From NCBI RefSeq assembly GCF_025698545.1, contig NC_068573.1:11679874-11743873 (forward strand): a stretch of DNA of 64,000 bases. The letters are read 5' to 3'. The position numbers and the translations under genes were made by a program. Positions 12,759 through 24,476 of the stretch are shown piece by piece. The DNA is from Gossypium raimondii (Eukaryota; Streptophyta; Magnoliopsida; Malvales; Malvaceae). A model generated the notes under the pieces. That model was not told the DNA's origin. It did no database searches and worked only from the letters and a program-made list of their open reading frames with translations. The first letter of the stretch is position 1. Every line of letters starts with the position of its first letter.

Positions 12759-13390
12759 ATGGCTCAGACTGGTAATGGTGTCTTACAATTTGAACACACG
12801 CGAGGAGGGCGCAACATCCTAGAGACGCCCAACCTCTACCAAGAGAGCAACCCATCAAAGATTCGTGAGTAAAGATTCAACCACCACCACACTAACCCAT
12901 GGAGCAACGTACTTTGAGCGACTACGCTATGCCCGATCTGGATGTTGTTCGAGGTAGCATTAACCGCCCAACGATTAATACTAATAACTTCAAAATAAAG
13001 CCGGTAATGATCCAAATGATACAAATGAACCTTCAGTTTCGAGGATCAGTGAATAAGGATCCGAACCAACATCTTAAGAGATTTTTAACCATTTGTGATA
13101 CCTTTAAATAGAATAGGGTATCCAGTGACACTATTCATCTTCGGTTATTCATTTTCTCTCTTATTGATGATCCATTTATGTGGTTAGATTAACAGTCGTT
13201 AGATTCCATCAGCACTTGAGATGAGCTAATGAGTAAATTCTTGGTCAAATACTTTCCCCCTAGTAAGATAATAAATCTTCGTATGGATATTACAAATTTT
13301 CAAAAGTTGGAAGGGGAGTCACTATATGAGGCATTGGAACGCTTTAAGCTCATCCTACGTAATTGTCCATATCATGGCTTGTAAGATTGG
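12759..13390 (+). pseudogene. Athila-type gag, broken
   Basis: Retrotrans_gag homologue. From ATG 12759 the translation passes through RTLSDYAMPDLDVVRGSI, FKIKPVMIQMIQMNLQF, DPNQHLKRFLTICDTFK, then after a stop RVSSDTIHLRLFIFSLIDDP, FLVKYFPPSKI and GESLYEALERFKLILRNCP, all in the order found in plant Athila gag. At least three in-frame stops (after CDTFK, after MWLD and in the SIST region) make it non-functional. It ends abruptly at about 13390 (HGL*DW), where sequence belonging to another element's LTR starts. In intact elements the product is the capsid protein. Confidence 0.75.
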
Positions 13391-13598
13391 CATGCTTCTA
13401 TTTTGTTATAAGCTTGTTTGATATATGACTAGCATGATTTAATGTTGCCTGGGTATTCTTGACCTAGAATCTCTATAAATGTTCAAATTTTTTGAAGTTT
13501 GGATGATAATAATACGTTGTGTAACCGGTGATGTTGTGATGGTGGTGTACCGTCCCATTACTCAAGCTCGACGACCGGGTCGGGTATAAGGTGTTAAA
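13391..13598 (+). repeat. 3' end of the 5' LTR of a Ty3/gypsy element (truncated)
   Basis: The segment from GCATGCTTCT to GTGTTAAA matches, with small differences, the final part of the LTR at 24300-24476 (shared: TATTCTTGACCT, GGAATCTCT-like text, GATAATAATACGTT, GGTGATGTTGTGA). A primer site follows it directly. Only about 0.2 kb of an LTR that is about 2.8 kb at the other end remains, so the left part was lost at the junction with the Athila gag. Confidence 0.65.
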
Positions 13599-13603
13599 TT
13601 TTA

Positions 13604-13615
13604 TGGTATTAGAGC
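13604..13615 (+). other. Primer-binding site, initiator Met tRNA type
   Basis: TGGTATTAGAGC differs by one base from TGGTATCAGAGC, the common plant retrotransposon primer site, and lies about 6 bp after the LTR end. Confidence 0.65.
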
Positions 13616-13873
13616 TTAGGATATCTAACACTCAGACCTAAGTTATTGATGTATGAGCTGGGGTTACGCAACCCATATGTCTAAATTTCTCTAAATGCTT
13701 GAATTAAATGAGATATCTCTGTTTGAATTGATGATTTGTTTGAAATTGGGGTAGGAACGGGAACACATTGCATTTACTCTAAAATTTTATTGCAGAAACA
13801 TGACTGGGATTATTTCTCCGCCACTCACACCCTTCTTTGTTTGTTTCTGTATGTTAAATTATTAGATTTGATA

Positions 13874-14893
13874 TGCCTCGTAGGCAAGTGAATGTGAATG
13901 CAAACATTCAAGAGGATGGTACATCCTTTGCACATCTTGTGCTATCGCATAGAGCGAATATAGCTGATAAGGGTGCTGAACCTTTGATAGAAGCTATGAT
14001 TGGAGCATTTTAGAGGATTGCAGGTGCTAATCCTACTCCTGCACTTGCAAATCCTACACCTGTTAATTGAGGGCTGCCACTTAAACGTCTGCAAGCATTA
14101 GTGGTAAAGAGTTTTCTAAAGTGAAAGGGATCGATTTGACCGTAGCTGAATACTAGTTGGAGAGAATTGAAAGGATTCTCGAGCAGATGTCCTATTCTGA
14201 TGAGGAGAATTTGGGTTGTACTGTATCTTTACTTGATGGTGAGGCTCATCGTTGGTAAAATATAGTGAAGAGATGTGCTGCTACTGACTGTTTGACTTGG
14301 GGTTATTTTCTTAAGGTTTTTAAGAGAAAGTTTATGGGCGAGCAGTACATGGAAGCTTGTAAACATGAGTTTCTAGATTTGGTTCAAGGTAACTTATTTG
14401 TGGCCGATTATGAGTTAAAGTTTGTGCGACTTAGTCAGTATGCTCCTAAGATGGTTCTTTCTAAGACGAATCGTTGTAAAAGGTTCTGTTTTGGGTTAAA
14501 TCATGAGATTCAGGTTTACCTGGTAGCTCAAAATGCAAAATTATTGGATGAGTTGGTTGAAAAAACCAATGCTGTTAAAGAGACCTTAGTTGAGCTACCT
14601 CGTTTTGTAGTAACTAAATCAGGTAAAAGGACTTCTGACGGTGCATCTGGTCGACCACCTAAGAGAGGGCATGATAAATAGAATTTTGGTAGAGGCACGA
14701 GACGTGGGTTTTGACCGAGTTAGTCTAAGCAGTAGAATAGTGTCGTGGTTAGTACTAGGGTTCGACGGGTGGTTCTGGTTGGCCACTTTGTACACATTAT
14801 AGGCGTAGACATCCTGGTGAGTTCCGCAAGTTGACAGGTGGATGTTTTAAATGTGGCTTGAAGGAACATATGTTGAGGGATTGTCCAAACAGA
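13874..14893 (+). pseudogene. Ty3/gypsy gag with CCHC zinc knuckle, broken
   Basis: The gag begins MPRRQVNVNANIQEDG and carries the Retrotrans_gag core at about 14100-14560 (frame-corrected: DEENLGC, VSLLDGEAHRW, then the open stretch 14265-14681 with FKRKFMGEQYMEACKHEFLDL and SQYAPKMV). A zinc knuckle CFKCGLKEHMLRDC lies at about 14842-14883 (C-x2-C-x4-H-x4-C). Stops occur at REVLIGAF*, PVN*G and before 14265, and the frame shifts at several points. It is the capsid gene of the element whose pol follows in the same orientation. Confidence 0.78.
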
Positions 14894-15121
14894 GTTGAGG
14901 TTTCACAGCTCAGAGTTCTGCAGCTGCATCTGCGTCTGTTGGAGGCCGTGGTCGTGGTAGAGGTAATGAGAAAGCAATTGGGCAGTGAGTTGTTACTCAT
15001 ACTGTTACTATTCAGGTTGAGTTTGGGCGTCCAACTTGGGTTTATGCTGTTAGGGAGCTGGATGATTAGGATTCGACTGATATCATCGTAGGTACTTTTA
15101 TTTTGCATTCTATCCTATTAT

Positions 15122-15774
15122 TCTTTTTAGTTGATTCTGGTTCCACACATTCGTATATCCTGAATGAATTGGTATGTAAGTTAGGGATTCCTGCAGAGAT
15201 TATTGGTTTGGGTATGCCTTTTATTAGTTCTTTTGGTGATAGTATTGTGGAAAATTGAGTGTATCAAAGGTGTCCCCTTATGATTCAATGGCATGTTTTC
15301 TCTGTGGATATTATGGAATTGCCTTTCTATAGTTTTGATGTGATTCTTGGAATGGACTGGTTAACTGAACATAAGACGAAGGTAGATTTTAAAATGAAAC
15401 GAATTATTTTGAGGAATAGTGATGGGTTGGAGATTATTTGTGGTGGTGAGAAACTGAGATTTATGTCTAATATGGTTTTAGCTATTAAAACTGGGAAGAT
15501 GATGGGGAAAGGTTGTGAAGCTTGTTTAGCTTATGTGATGAACTCGTTCAGTAAGGAATTAAGAGTTCAAGAGATTCGCACTATTAAGAATTTTCTTGAT
15601 GTGTTTCTCGAAGAATTGCTTGGTTTGCCGTCGAAGCGTAAAATAGAGTTTGGTCTTGAGATTTACCCTAATACTACACTGGTGTTTATTGCACCCTATC
15701 GCATGGCACCAAAAGAGCTCAATGAGTTAAAGATCCAATTACAAAGTTGCATGACAAAGGGTTCATTCAATTGA
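15122..15774 (+). pseudogene. Ty3/gypsy aspartic protease and linker to RT, broken
   Basis: The retropepsin active-site motif appears as VDSGSTHSYI (15132), followed after one stop by the flap/second-half region FDVILGMDWLTEHKTKVDF (about 15330-15390). In intact elements it matures Gag-Pol. The linker with FLDVFLEELLGLPSKRKIEF and IAPYRMAPKELNELK is the canonical entry to RT. A stop at about 15258 (SIVEN*V) breaks the frame, and another stop after GSFN at 15774 precedes a frameshift into RT. Confidence 0.78.
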
Positions 15775-16442
15775 GTGTATTTTCGTGGGGTGCACTGATT
15801 TTGTTTGTAAAGAAGAATAACGGTACGATGCGGTTATGTATAGAATATAGATAGTTGAATAAGTTGACCATTAAGAATAAGTACCATTTGCTTTAAATTG
15901 ATGACTTGTTTGATCAGTTGAGAGGAGCGATATTTTTTTCGAAGATTGATTTGAGATTTGGTTTTTATCAATTGGAGGTGAAGGACTCTGACATCTTGAA
16001 AATAGCTTTTAGGACTCGGTATAGGTATTATGAGTTTTTGGTCATGTCCTTTGGTTTAACTAATACTCCTGTTACATTCATTGATTTGATGATCCGTGTG
16101 TTTCATTCGTACTTGAATCAATTTGTGGTTGTTTTCATAGATGATATTTTGGTGTATTCTCATTTTGAAGAGGATCACGATGCACATTTGAGGATTGTTT
16201 TGATGATTTTGAGGGATAAGCAGTTGTATGCGAAGTTGAGTAAGTGTGAATTTTGGTTAAAAGAAGTGACATTCTTAGGTCATGTTGTGTCAGTAGAAGG
16301 AATCTGTGTGGATCTAAAGAATATTGAAGTGATCTTAAAGTGGAAGCCACTTAGGAGTGTTACTGAAGTTCAGAATTTTTTGGGTTTATTTGGTTATTAT
16401 TGTAGATTCGTTGAAGGGTTTTCTCTTATTGCTACCCCTTAA
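15775..16442 (+). pseudogene. Ty3/gypsy reverse transcriptase, broken
   Basis: RT motifs are in order: MRLCIEYR (normally MRMCIDYR), then a stop, NKLTIKNKYHLL, then a stop and [41 protein letters not shown], the catalytic FIDDILVYS loop (about 16132-16158; aspartates kept), [16 protein letters not shown] and [15 protein letters not shown]. The longest clean frame is 15906-16442. Stops in the fingers region and at the RT/RNase H border show it is inactive, although the catalytic YxDD-equivalent is preserved. Confidence 0.82.
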
Positions 16443-16920
16443 TGAAACTACTTAGAAAAACGTGGTGCTTGAGTGGACTAATGAAAGGTAGAAAATTTTT
16501 GAAAAGCTTAAGGTAGTTTTGATTGAGGCACTTGTGTTGATTTAACCAAAGCCTGGAAAAGATTTTATAGTTTATAGTGATACTTCATATTCGAGACTCA
16601 ATTGTGTGTTAGTACAATAGGGTAAGGTTGTACCTTATGCCTCAAGACAATTGAAGATGCATGAGCATAATTATCCAACTCATAACTTGGAGTTAGCTAT
16701 TGTGGTATTTGTGCTTAATATTTGACATCATCATTTCTACGGTAAGAAGTGTGTTATTTATACAGATCATAAGAGCCTTAAGTACCTCCTCACTTAAAAG
16801 GAGTTGAATGTAAGGCAACAACATTAGATTGAACTTTTGAAGGATTATGATTGTGTGATAGAGTATCATTATGGCAAGACGAATGTTGTTGTTCATGCTT
16901 TTAGTAGGAAGTCGATGACG
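16443..16920 (+). pseudogene. Ty3/gypsy RNase H, broken
   Basis: The translation reads [72 protein letters not shown] and YDCVIEYHYGKTNVVVHAFSRKS, the standard RNase H series (first D in YSDTS, E in LELAIV, D in YTDHKSL, D of ADALSR replaced by H). At least five stops lie within 0.45 kb. It removes the RNA strand of the RNA-DNA hybrid in intact elements. Confidence 0.78.
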
Positions 16921-18333
16921 GAATTGAGAGTTATGTTTGCGCGCCTAAGTTTAGCCAGTGATGGAGGTTTTTTAGGTGAACTTCAAGTGAATCCAACTTT
17001 GTCTCAACAGATTAAGAAGAAACAACTGTTAGATATGAATTTGTTAAAGAGAATTCAACAGGTTGAGCAAGGTGTTAAGGGAGATGTTGATGTTGACAGT
17101 GATGGTGTATTGAATTTTTGAGGTAAATTATGTGCGTCGTCTTATGTGGATTTGAGGTAAACGATTCTTACCGAGGCATATAGTAGGCCTTACACTAGGC
17201 ACCCCGGTAGTGGTAAAATGTATCATCATTTTTGAGAGATTTATTGGCGGTTTGGCTTGAAGCATGATGTTACAGATTTTGTAACTCACTATTTGGTTTG
17301 TCAGAAGGTAAAAGCAAAACATCAATATCCTTCAGGTTTGTTGCAACCGATTGCGATTCCTAAATAGAAATGGGAAATGATCACCATGGACTTTGTTTCG
17401 GGTTTGCCTATGACCCTGACGAAAAATGATTCAGTGTGGGTAATAGTTTATCAGTTTTCGAAGAGTTCGCATTTCTTGGAACTGCATACCAATTATTATT
17501 TGTAGAAGTTGGAAGAGTTATATATTGCTGAAATTGTACGCCTTCATGGGGCTCCAGTTTCTATTATTTCATATAGGGATCCATGTTTTACTTCTAGGTT
17601 TTGGAAGAGTTTGCAAGAGGCTTTAGGATCGAAGCTTAGTTTCAGTATAACTTATCATCATCAGATAAATGGTCAGTCAGAGAGGGTAATTCAAGTTTTA
17701 GAGGATATGTTGCGAAGTTGTGTGATGGAGTTCAATGGTAGTTGGGAATGATATTTTCCCTTAGCAGAGCTTGCTTACAACAACATTTTTTATGTGAGTA
17801 TTTGTATGGCACCGTTTGAAGGGTTGTATGGTAGGAAGTGTAGGACTCATTTGTGTTGGATAAAACTGGATGAGAAGTGAGTTGTGGGATTAGATTCGAT
17901 TCGTAAGATTGAAGAGAATGTGAAGTTGATTTGTGATCGATTGAAAGCAGTATCTGACAAGCAGAATTTTATGCAGATGAAATGTTAAGATATCGAGTTT
18001 CAAGTTGGCGATAAGGTATTTTTGAAAGTTTCACATTGGAATAAGGTTTTGAGATTTGGTAGGAACGGTAAATTGAGTCCAAGATATGTTGAACCTTATA
18101 AAGTTGTTGAGAGGATTGGTGCGGTCACTTATCGACTCAAGTTGCTGCCAAAACTTGAGCAGATCCATGATGTTTTCCATGTATATATGTTACGGAAGTA
18201 TCGTTCAGATTTGTCACACATTGTGCTAATGGAGGAGAATGAAGTTCGAACTGACCTCACTTATGAGGAAGAGCCGAATGAGATTCTATCTCACAAAGAA
18301 AATGTTTTACGAAATAAGAAGGTTCCGTTAGTA
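16921..18333 (+). pseudogene. Ty3/gypsy integrase, broken and cut by a solo LTR
   Basis: The zinc-binding region is only partly legible (HPGSGKMYHHF, TDFVTHYLVCQKVKAKHQ). The catalytic core shows MDFVSGLPM at about 17390 (first D), a second block VRLHGAPVSIISYRDPCFTSRFW at about 17530 (normally SDRD, here YRD) and ITYHHQINGQSERVIQVLEDMLRSC at about 17650 (catalytic E in SER). The C-terminal part continues through LSPRYVEPYKVVERIGAVTYRL and HDVFHVYMLRKY to VPLVKD at 18338, where the solo LTR at 18339 interrupts it. The remaining C-terminus is at 21564-21690. Several stops are present. Confidence 0.8.
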
Positions 18334-18338
18334 AAGGA
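18334..18338. repeat. TSD copy, left of solo LTR
   Basis: AAGGA here pairs with AAGGT at 21564-21568 (4 of 5 identical), directly abutting the TG and CA ends of the solo LTR. Confidence 0.6.
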
Positions 18339-21300
18339 TGTAACACCCTTTACCTGTATTCGACACTGGAATTGGGTACGAGGCATTACCAGAACACATA
18401 CACTTATAAACATGTTAAACCAATTTATAAAATTTCATTCAAATTTAAACTCTTCAAATTTTTAACATGCTTTTATAAATGTTCACGTTATAACTTCAAA
18501 ATACTATATTTGTAACAAATAGGGCTTCTGAGACCCAAAACATACTCATGCAATTCAATACTTCATTTCCATTTCATTTAATTCATGATTTTCATGTTCA
18601 CGATTCAATTCAATTTCTTAATCCAATATACATTTCAATACCACAATAATTCATTTAATTCAAATCATATCATTGCAATTTCCATTTAATTCACGTACAG
18701 TTCAATTTCATTAAGTTCAATACTAATACATATTTATCGTTTAACTTAAAGTCCCCTTTTTGCGTCATTTTACACTTCAAGCATGAACTTAGTATTTCAT
18801 TTCCTTTCCACTCCCGTTTCCTATGCATATCACACAAGATATAAACATTACACTCAACCATAGTCGCAAGCTAGTTCTTTTTGAAGACTAACCACATGAT
18901 AAACCATTTTAATAAAGATTACAAACTTTAAACCTTACCACCCTTTTATGATCACAAGCATATTTCCATCTAGGCATTTACCATCTCAATGCATAATTTT
19001 ATAAATTTAATGTGGCGTAATCCAGCCACAACTTGGCCAAAGCCTAAGCATACATACCAAACATGCTAGTCAAATAAACATATAGTATAAGCATTATAAG
19101 CATGGATAAGCACCATATTTACTTATGTATCAAACTTATCAGCATGAGTTAATTCATAAACCATTTCTGACATTGCTACATACCAAATCATATACCAAGT
19201 ATACCACATACACATACTATGAAACTTTATTTTCTCACATGAACTTTAACCATAACTAATAATGCACAATTATAAACTTCATTTCTTTTCAATCGTTTAT
19301 CAATTATAATCGAGCATATGGCCAATTATACAGAAATCATTCATATGTTCTTCCAATTTTCCTCCTCCTCCTCTCCATTCCACATCCTTAATGTACATAA
19401 GACTCTTAGAAATAACATTTTCTATAGTTTTACTATTCACTTACATGTATACTTAAATCTGTCTCTCCGAGTCAGAGTCACTAAATTATTTTTAGCCAAA
19501 GCTACAAAGCTATATATTAAGAACCGTTAATTTTCCCCGAAACTAGATTCACATGTCTTCTTACCATAAAATTTTTAGAATTTTTGGTTTAGCCAAATAG
19601 TACAGTTTATTCTTTAAATTTCCCATGTTTCACTGCTCGACAGTTCTAACCTCTCTTCACTAAAAATTAATTATCTTATTGTACAAAATTTGAATATTGT
19701 TTCTATTTATTTCTCTTGAAAATAGATTCACTAGGGATGCTAAAATATAAAATTTATCCCATAATTATTTTTGTACAATTTTGAAAATTTTCCAAATTTA
19801 GAACAGGGATTCGAACTCATTCTAACTCTGTCTAACTAAACTTCAAATATCTTAAAATATATAACTCTTTTGCTTTCTCTGTTTCTTTTATGTGAAAATA
19901 GACTCATTATTATTTAATTTCATATATTATTCATCCTCTAATTCAATCTCCAACATTTTTATGATTTTTCAAAGTCACACAACTATTCTTTGTCTAAACT
20001 ATTTTATTGCTAAATGTACTATTTCATAATTTCACTTTTCACTTTCAATCACAATTCAATTCAAAATTCACTTTTCCATTTTTAAGTTGATATTCAATTA
20101 AATTCCATACCTATATTCATTATTCAATTACACTTAGTCAATTTCTCGATAAGCACTTCAGAATAGTAATAGATACTCGGTGGATTCAGCACATAGCAAC
20201 CACCTTATTAATCAATGATGTCCGGTGGAATCAACACATAGCAACCACCTTACTAATCAATGATGTTCGGTTCACATAGTAGCCTGCACATAGTACTACA
20301 CATGTGACCATTACCATCCGATACACGTAGTAGCCTGCACATAGTACTACACACGTGATCGAAACTATCTGGTATGCATAGCAGCCTGCACATAGTACTA
20401 CATATGCGACCTATCATTCCGGTACACGTAGTAGCCTGCACATAGTACTACACACATGACCATCACTTCAACTTTTACATAGTGGCCTACACACAATCCG
20501 TGCCACACATGTGATCATTTCTGTCACTTCATTCGTATCCCTTTTTATTCCAAAGGTTCATTCGGGAATTTTGCACTTTTTCTCACTTTTCTTTTTATCG
20601 ATCAATTTCAATATCTCGTCTTTCTTGATTTATAAGAATACAATTAACTTATATAACATTTACACTATTCATTCCAGTCCAAAAACCATACTTTGGCAAA
20701 ATTACGTTTTTCCCTTTAAAGTTTCACAAAATTATGATTTTTCCCCTAGGCTCGTAAAATAATTTTTATTCATTTTCCTTGCATTTTAGGTCTAGCTGAA
20801 CCATTTTCATAACTATAGCAATCCACAATACTCACTTATTCACACACTTGTTACATATTTTGTAACATTTACAAATTAATCCTTTTAGGCATTTTCATCG
20901 AATATTACTTAGTACAAATCATTTATCACACTCCAAAAATTCATATTCTTCTATAAGACATCAAAATACATGCATATCATTCATGGGTAAATTTTTAAAC
21001 ACAAAACCTAGTTCAAAACAATGGTAACAATAGCTAAATCTTGTTACGAGGATTTCAAAAACGTAAAAATCATTAAAAACGGGGATAGAACGGACTTACA
21101 ATCGTGTTTGGAAGCTTGAAAAACCCTAGCCATGGTTTCTCCATGCAATTTTCGGCCTAGGGGTTGCAGATGGACAAAAATTGGTTTTAATTTTGTTTTT
21201 AATTCATTTTAATAACTAAATGACCAAAATGCCGTTAATGAAAAACTTTGGAAACATGTCTAACCATACCCATTTTTGTCCACCAACTTAACCAATGGTC

Positions 21301-21563
21301 TAATTACCATACAAATACCTCTAATTTAAAATTTCATAACAATTGGACACCTCTAACATATAGAACTCGACTTTTGCACTTTTTACAATTTAGTTCTTTT
21401 AACTAAATTGAGTGCCCAAACGTTAAAATTTTTGAACAAAATTTTCACGAAATCATTTTGTGAAATCGTAGACCATAAAAATATAATGAAAATAAATTTT
21501 TTTCTCGTCGAATTTGTGGTCCCAAAACCACTATTCCGACTAGCCCCAAATTCAGCTGTTACA
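18339..21563 (+). mobile_element. Solo LTR of a Ty3/gypsy element, nested in pol
   Basis: A 3225-bp block starts TGTAACACCCTTTACC and ends CAGCTGTTACA, so it has a 7-bp inverted terminus (TGTAACA/TGTTACA) and flanking AAGGA/AAGGT. The host integrase reads VPLVKD up to the left edge and resumes after the right edge with KVL, a stop, then CNHK, as expected of an insertion into one codon context. There is no gag or pol inside. The LTR carries a 50-bp minisatellite at about 20265-20515. A single LTR flanked by a TSD implies loss of the internal part by LTR-LTR recombination. Confidence 0.75.
20165..20515 (+). repeat. Minisatellite arrays in the solo LTR
   Basis: Two arrays adjoin. First, a roughly 45-bp unit (TCAACACATAGCAACCACCTT then AATCAATGATG) is present about twice at 20180-20265. 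Then a unit of about 50 bp with core TAGCCTGCACATAGTACTAC recurs at about 20282, 20331, 20382 and 20430, with a degenerate fifth copy near 20480. The variable part of each unit ends in (C/T)GTGAYC. Confidence 0.82.
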
Positions 21564-21690
21564 AAGGTTTTGTAGTGCAACCACAAGACAGAATAAACTA
21601 CTTGGGAAGATGAAGACACGATGAAACGATAATATCCTTATTTTTTCAACTTAGGAAAATTTTAAGGACGAAAATCTCTTTAAAGGGGGA
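21564..21690 (+). pseudogene. C-terminal end of the split integrase
   Basis: After the solo LTR the frame reads KVL, stop, CNHKTE, stop, TTWEDEDTMKR, stop, YPYFFNLGKILRTKISL. This matches the family ending (WE-E--M---YP-LF---KFRG/RDE) of gypsy polyproteins. Three stops (two TAG/TAA plus one TAA) show decay after or before the split. Confidence 0.72.
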
Positions 21691-21694
21691 GAGT
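21681..21694 (+). other. Polypurine tract
   Basis: TAAAGGGGGAGAGT stands directly before the TGTCACACC start of the 3' LTR, the site of plus-strand priming in Ty3/gypsy elements. Confidence 0.65.
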
Positions 21695-24476
21695 TGTCAC
21701 ACCCCAAAATTGGGCCTAGTAGTTTTGAGGGTATTTTGGGGACTTTAGCTCTTGAGTGCTTGAAAATTTCGTAGCATGGTAAATCAGAAATGTTTTCATT
21801 TATGGATTTTAGAAAGTCAAATCAATTTTTAAAAATAATGTTCAAAAACCTTTAATTTTAAAATAATGACAGTTTTGGAAAATGGGTTCAAACTAGGAGT
21901 ACCACAGGGGCAAATAGCCCAAAACTTTAAAATCAACCTAATATTTCCCCCCACCTACAGGAACTCACGAAACCCCTCCCATTTTATTTGTGTTTATCCG
22001 TCCCTATCTTAACCAAGTCTCATTCTTCCAATTTTAATTCTCAAGCTCCAATTCCTTTTATTTCTACCATTATTCTAGCATTAAACCTCTTTAGAATTCC
22101 ACAAAAACCATAAAGAATACCATTGATTTCAACATTGCTCAAACTTGTGGATTTTCTAGATTTTCAACCAAATATCCATTTTTCTCCCATTGAAGGTAAT
22201 GATTAGTTTTCATATTAGTTTTTGATGTTATCTAGTCTTTTAAATAGAGTTTTTACCTATTGAATTGAATGCTTTGAATAAATACCAAAAATTGGGTCGC
22301 TAATGATGGATTTCAGGATTTTGAATAAAAATAAAGTTTCAAAGTGTTTTCCAATTAGTTTTGATGTGACTAGAAGGTTTCTAAACATTCCTTAAATTTT
22401 CGTTAAAGAATTTCGATGTTTTATTGAATTTTTGTGAAAATTGCCATAATATGTCAAAATTTTGGAACTATGAATTTGTATAGTTTTGAGTAGTTTGAAG
22501 GTTCAAAGTTTTTTTTTATATTTAATTAGTCGATTGGAATTAGTTTCATGCGATAGGAATGCGTATGTGTTGAGATTTTTATGTTTCAACTAAACTTATC
22601 GAAATTTCAGTTTCACGAGGATTTGGATTAGGCTTGTGTTTTTAGTTAATTTGTATGAGTTTTTGGTTGGATGTTAATTGTGTTTGTGGTGTGATTTACT
22701 TTGGTGAGGTTTTGGAATTGTTAGGACCTTGTACGAGTAAAATGAATGGGAAAGAAATGTTAGTTTAAGCTTTTAGCAACAAGGCGAAAGCGCGACCGGT
22801 GAGTGTTTGGAATCGCTACTTGTAGATGCGTGTCATAATGTTAATTGGGAACTTAGGGGTAGCCTAAACTCCTACTCTAAGTTCCGAGTGTAAGCTTTCT
22901 CATGCCCTTGTTTAATTTGTAAAACATGTGACTAAGTGTTGTGGTATTATGAATTAAGATGTGATACTGTGATATGTGAAATAAGCTAGTGATGACTGTT
23001 GTGAAAGTGTTAATTGTGAGTATGTTGTACATTTTGAATGACAGTAATTATGTTGTGCTTATAATGTGAATATGCATATAAAAAGTGCTAAAAATGGTAA
23101 GTAATTATTTGGTTTATTGTGGATACTTTGGCCTTGTGACTTTATGAAACCGTTAGATATAGTTGACATGCTATAGGATTGTGAGTACTTACCCATTTGT
23201 TGTATTTTTGGGGCGTTAAGGCCCGAGATAATTTTTGGAGAGATAAGGGAATGTAAGCTAAGCTCTATTCCACGGGACATGTTTGGTGTGTTGGAGAGTG
23301 CTAGCTATATGCTACGTTTTTGGGATATGTTCGACACTATGAGTCATTTGGTGTGTTGGAGATCCGTGTATTCGATGAGTGGTGATAGAGCTTACTTTTA
23401 TGTTTCATAGCTTCAAGTCCAAACTATCGTTAAATATGATTTCCTAAAATGTGATATTATGATTTGTGATGTAAGCATGAACACGTGGAAAAATAAGCTA
23501 AATGTGTTTATTAGTAATATTTTAATATATTAATATGTTCTCTTAATATAGTGCATATGTAGTTGAGCTTTGATCGTTTTCGATTAACGTATGATGGCAT
23601 GTCTATTTCGTGGATATTCTAATCATTTACTAAGTTTGTTTAAGCTCACCCATTCCTTTTTAAACCTTTGCAGACTGTTAGCGTTGCGGTGCAGAAAGTT
23701 TCCAAGGGAGTGATCCAAGTAGACTTAGCATTTGTTTAGGTGATTTATAACTATTATTTTGAATTTTGGGAATAAAGTAATGTGGTAGAATTTCAGTTGT
23801 TATTGCCATGATGTTTCGATGTTTGCTCATTATTGTTTCTCGTAGAAATTATGGATGTTGATTCTAGTTCATTGTTTAGTTTAAATTATCGATGATGCGT
23901 GAAATCACCAATTCTGATATTTTTGACATTTGGATTATGAGACCATAAATGCATGATAACTTAGTAAGTGTATGATTGTGTTATATGCTCTTCTTTGGTG
24001 ATATAATTGTTGTTTTGTACAGAGGTATCGATAATCGGGTATTTAGTATCTATACCTCATGATATTTCGAATGTGTAAGAAGTCAGTAACTCAATTTGGT
24101 ATCGATACTCGGGGTAAATTTTCTGATACTTTTCGATAGGGTATTGATAGTTTGCTGGTTTGAATTTTTACGGAGAAACAATATGCTGATTTGGTACCCA
24201 TTTTTTTATCAGTATCAATGCCATATATGCAAATTATCGATACCATTGAATGAGTATTGATACTTACGTGATTTATATTGATTTTTTGTTAATGGCCTTA
24301 AAGCATGCTTCTTTTTTGTTATAACCTTATTTGATGTATAATTAGCATGATTTAATGTCGCCTAGGGTATTCTTGACCTGGAATCTCTTTAAGTGTTCAA
24401 ATTTGTTAAAGTTTGCATGATAATAAGACGTTATGTAATTGGTGATGTTGTGACAGTGGGGTAGCGTCTTGTTACT
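21695..24476 (+). repeat. 3' LTR of the Ty3/gypsy element, end truncated
   Basis: It begins TGTCACACCCC after the polypurine tract and runs about 2.8 kb with no coding potential. Its last 0.17 kb matches the 5' LTR remnant at 13391-13560. The final 40 bp or so present in the 5' remnant (through GACCGGGTCGGGTATAAGG) is missing, because LINE sequence starts at about 24466-24477. Together with the primer site and pol this defines one element of about 11 kb (13391-24476). Confidence 0.65.

Noticed and set aside
19318..20762. Short ORFs across 19.3-20.8 kb (both strands)
   Set aside because: They fall inside the solo LTR. The minus-strand one at 20253-20441 (CSTMCRLL repeats) is just a translation of the 50-bp minisatellite.
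24003..24270. Recurring TATCGATA phrases as a regulatory array
   Set aside because: Similar phrases occur in several cotton-like gypsy LTRs (also 11170-11320) and are part of the LTR body; no regular spacing.
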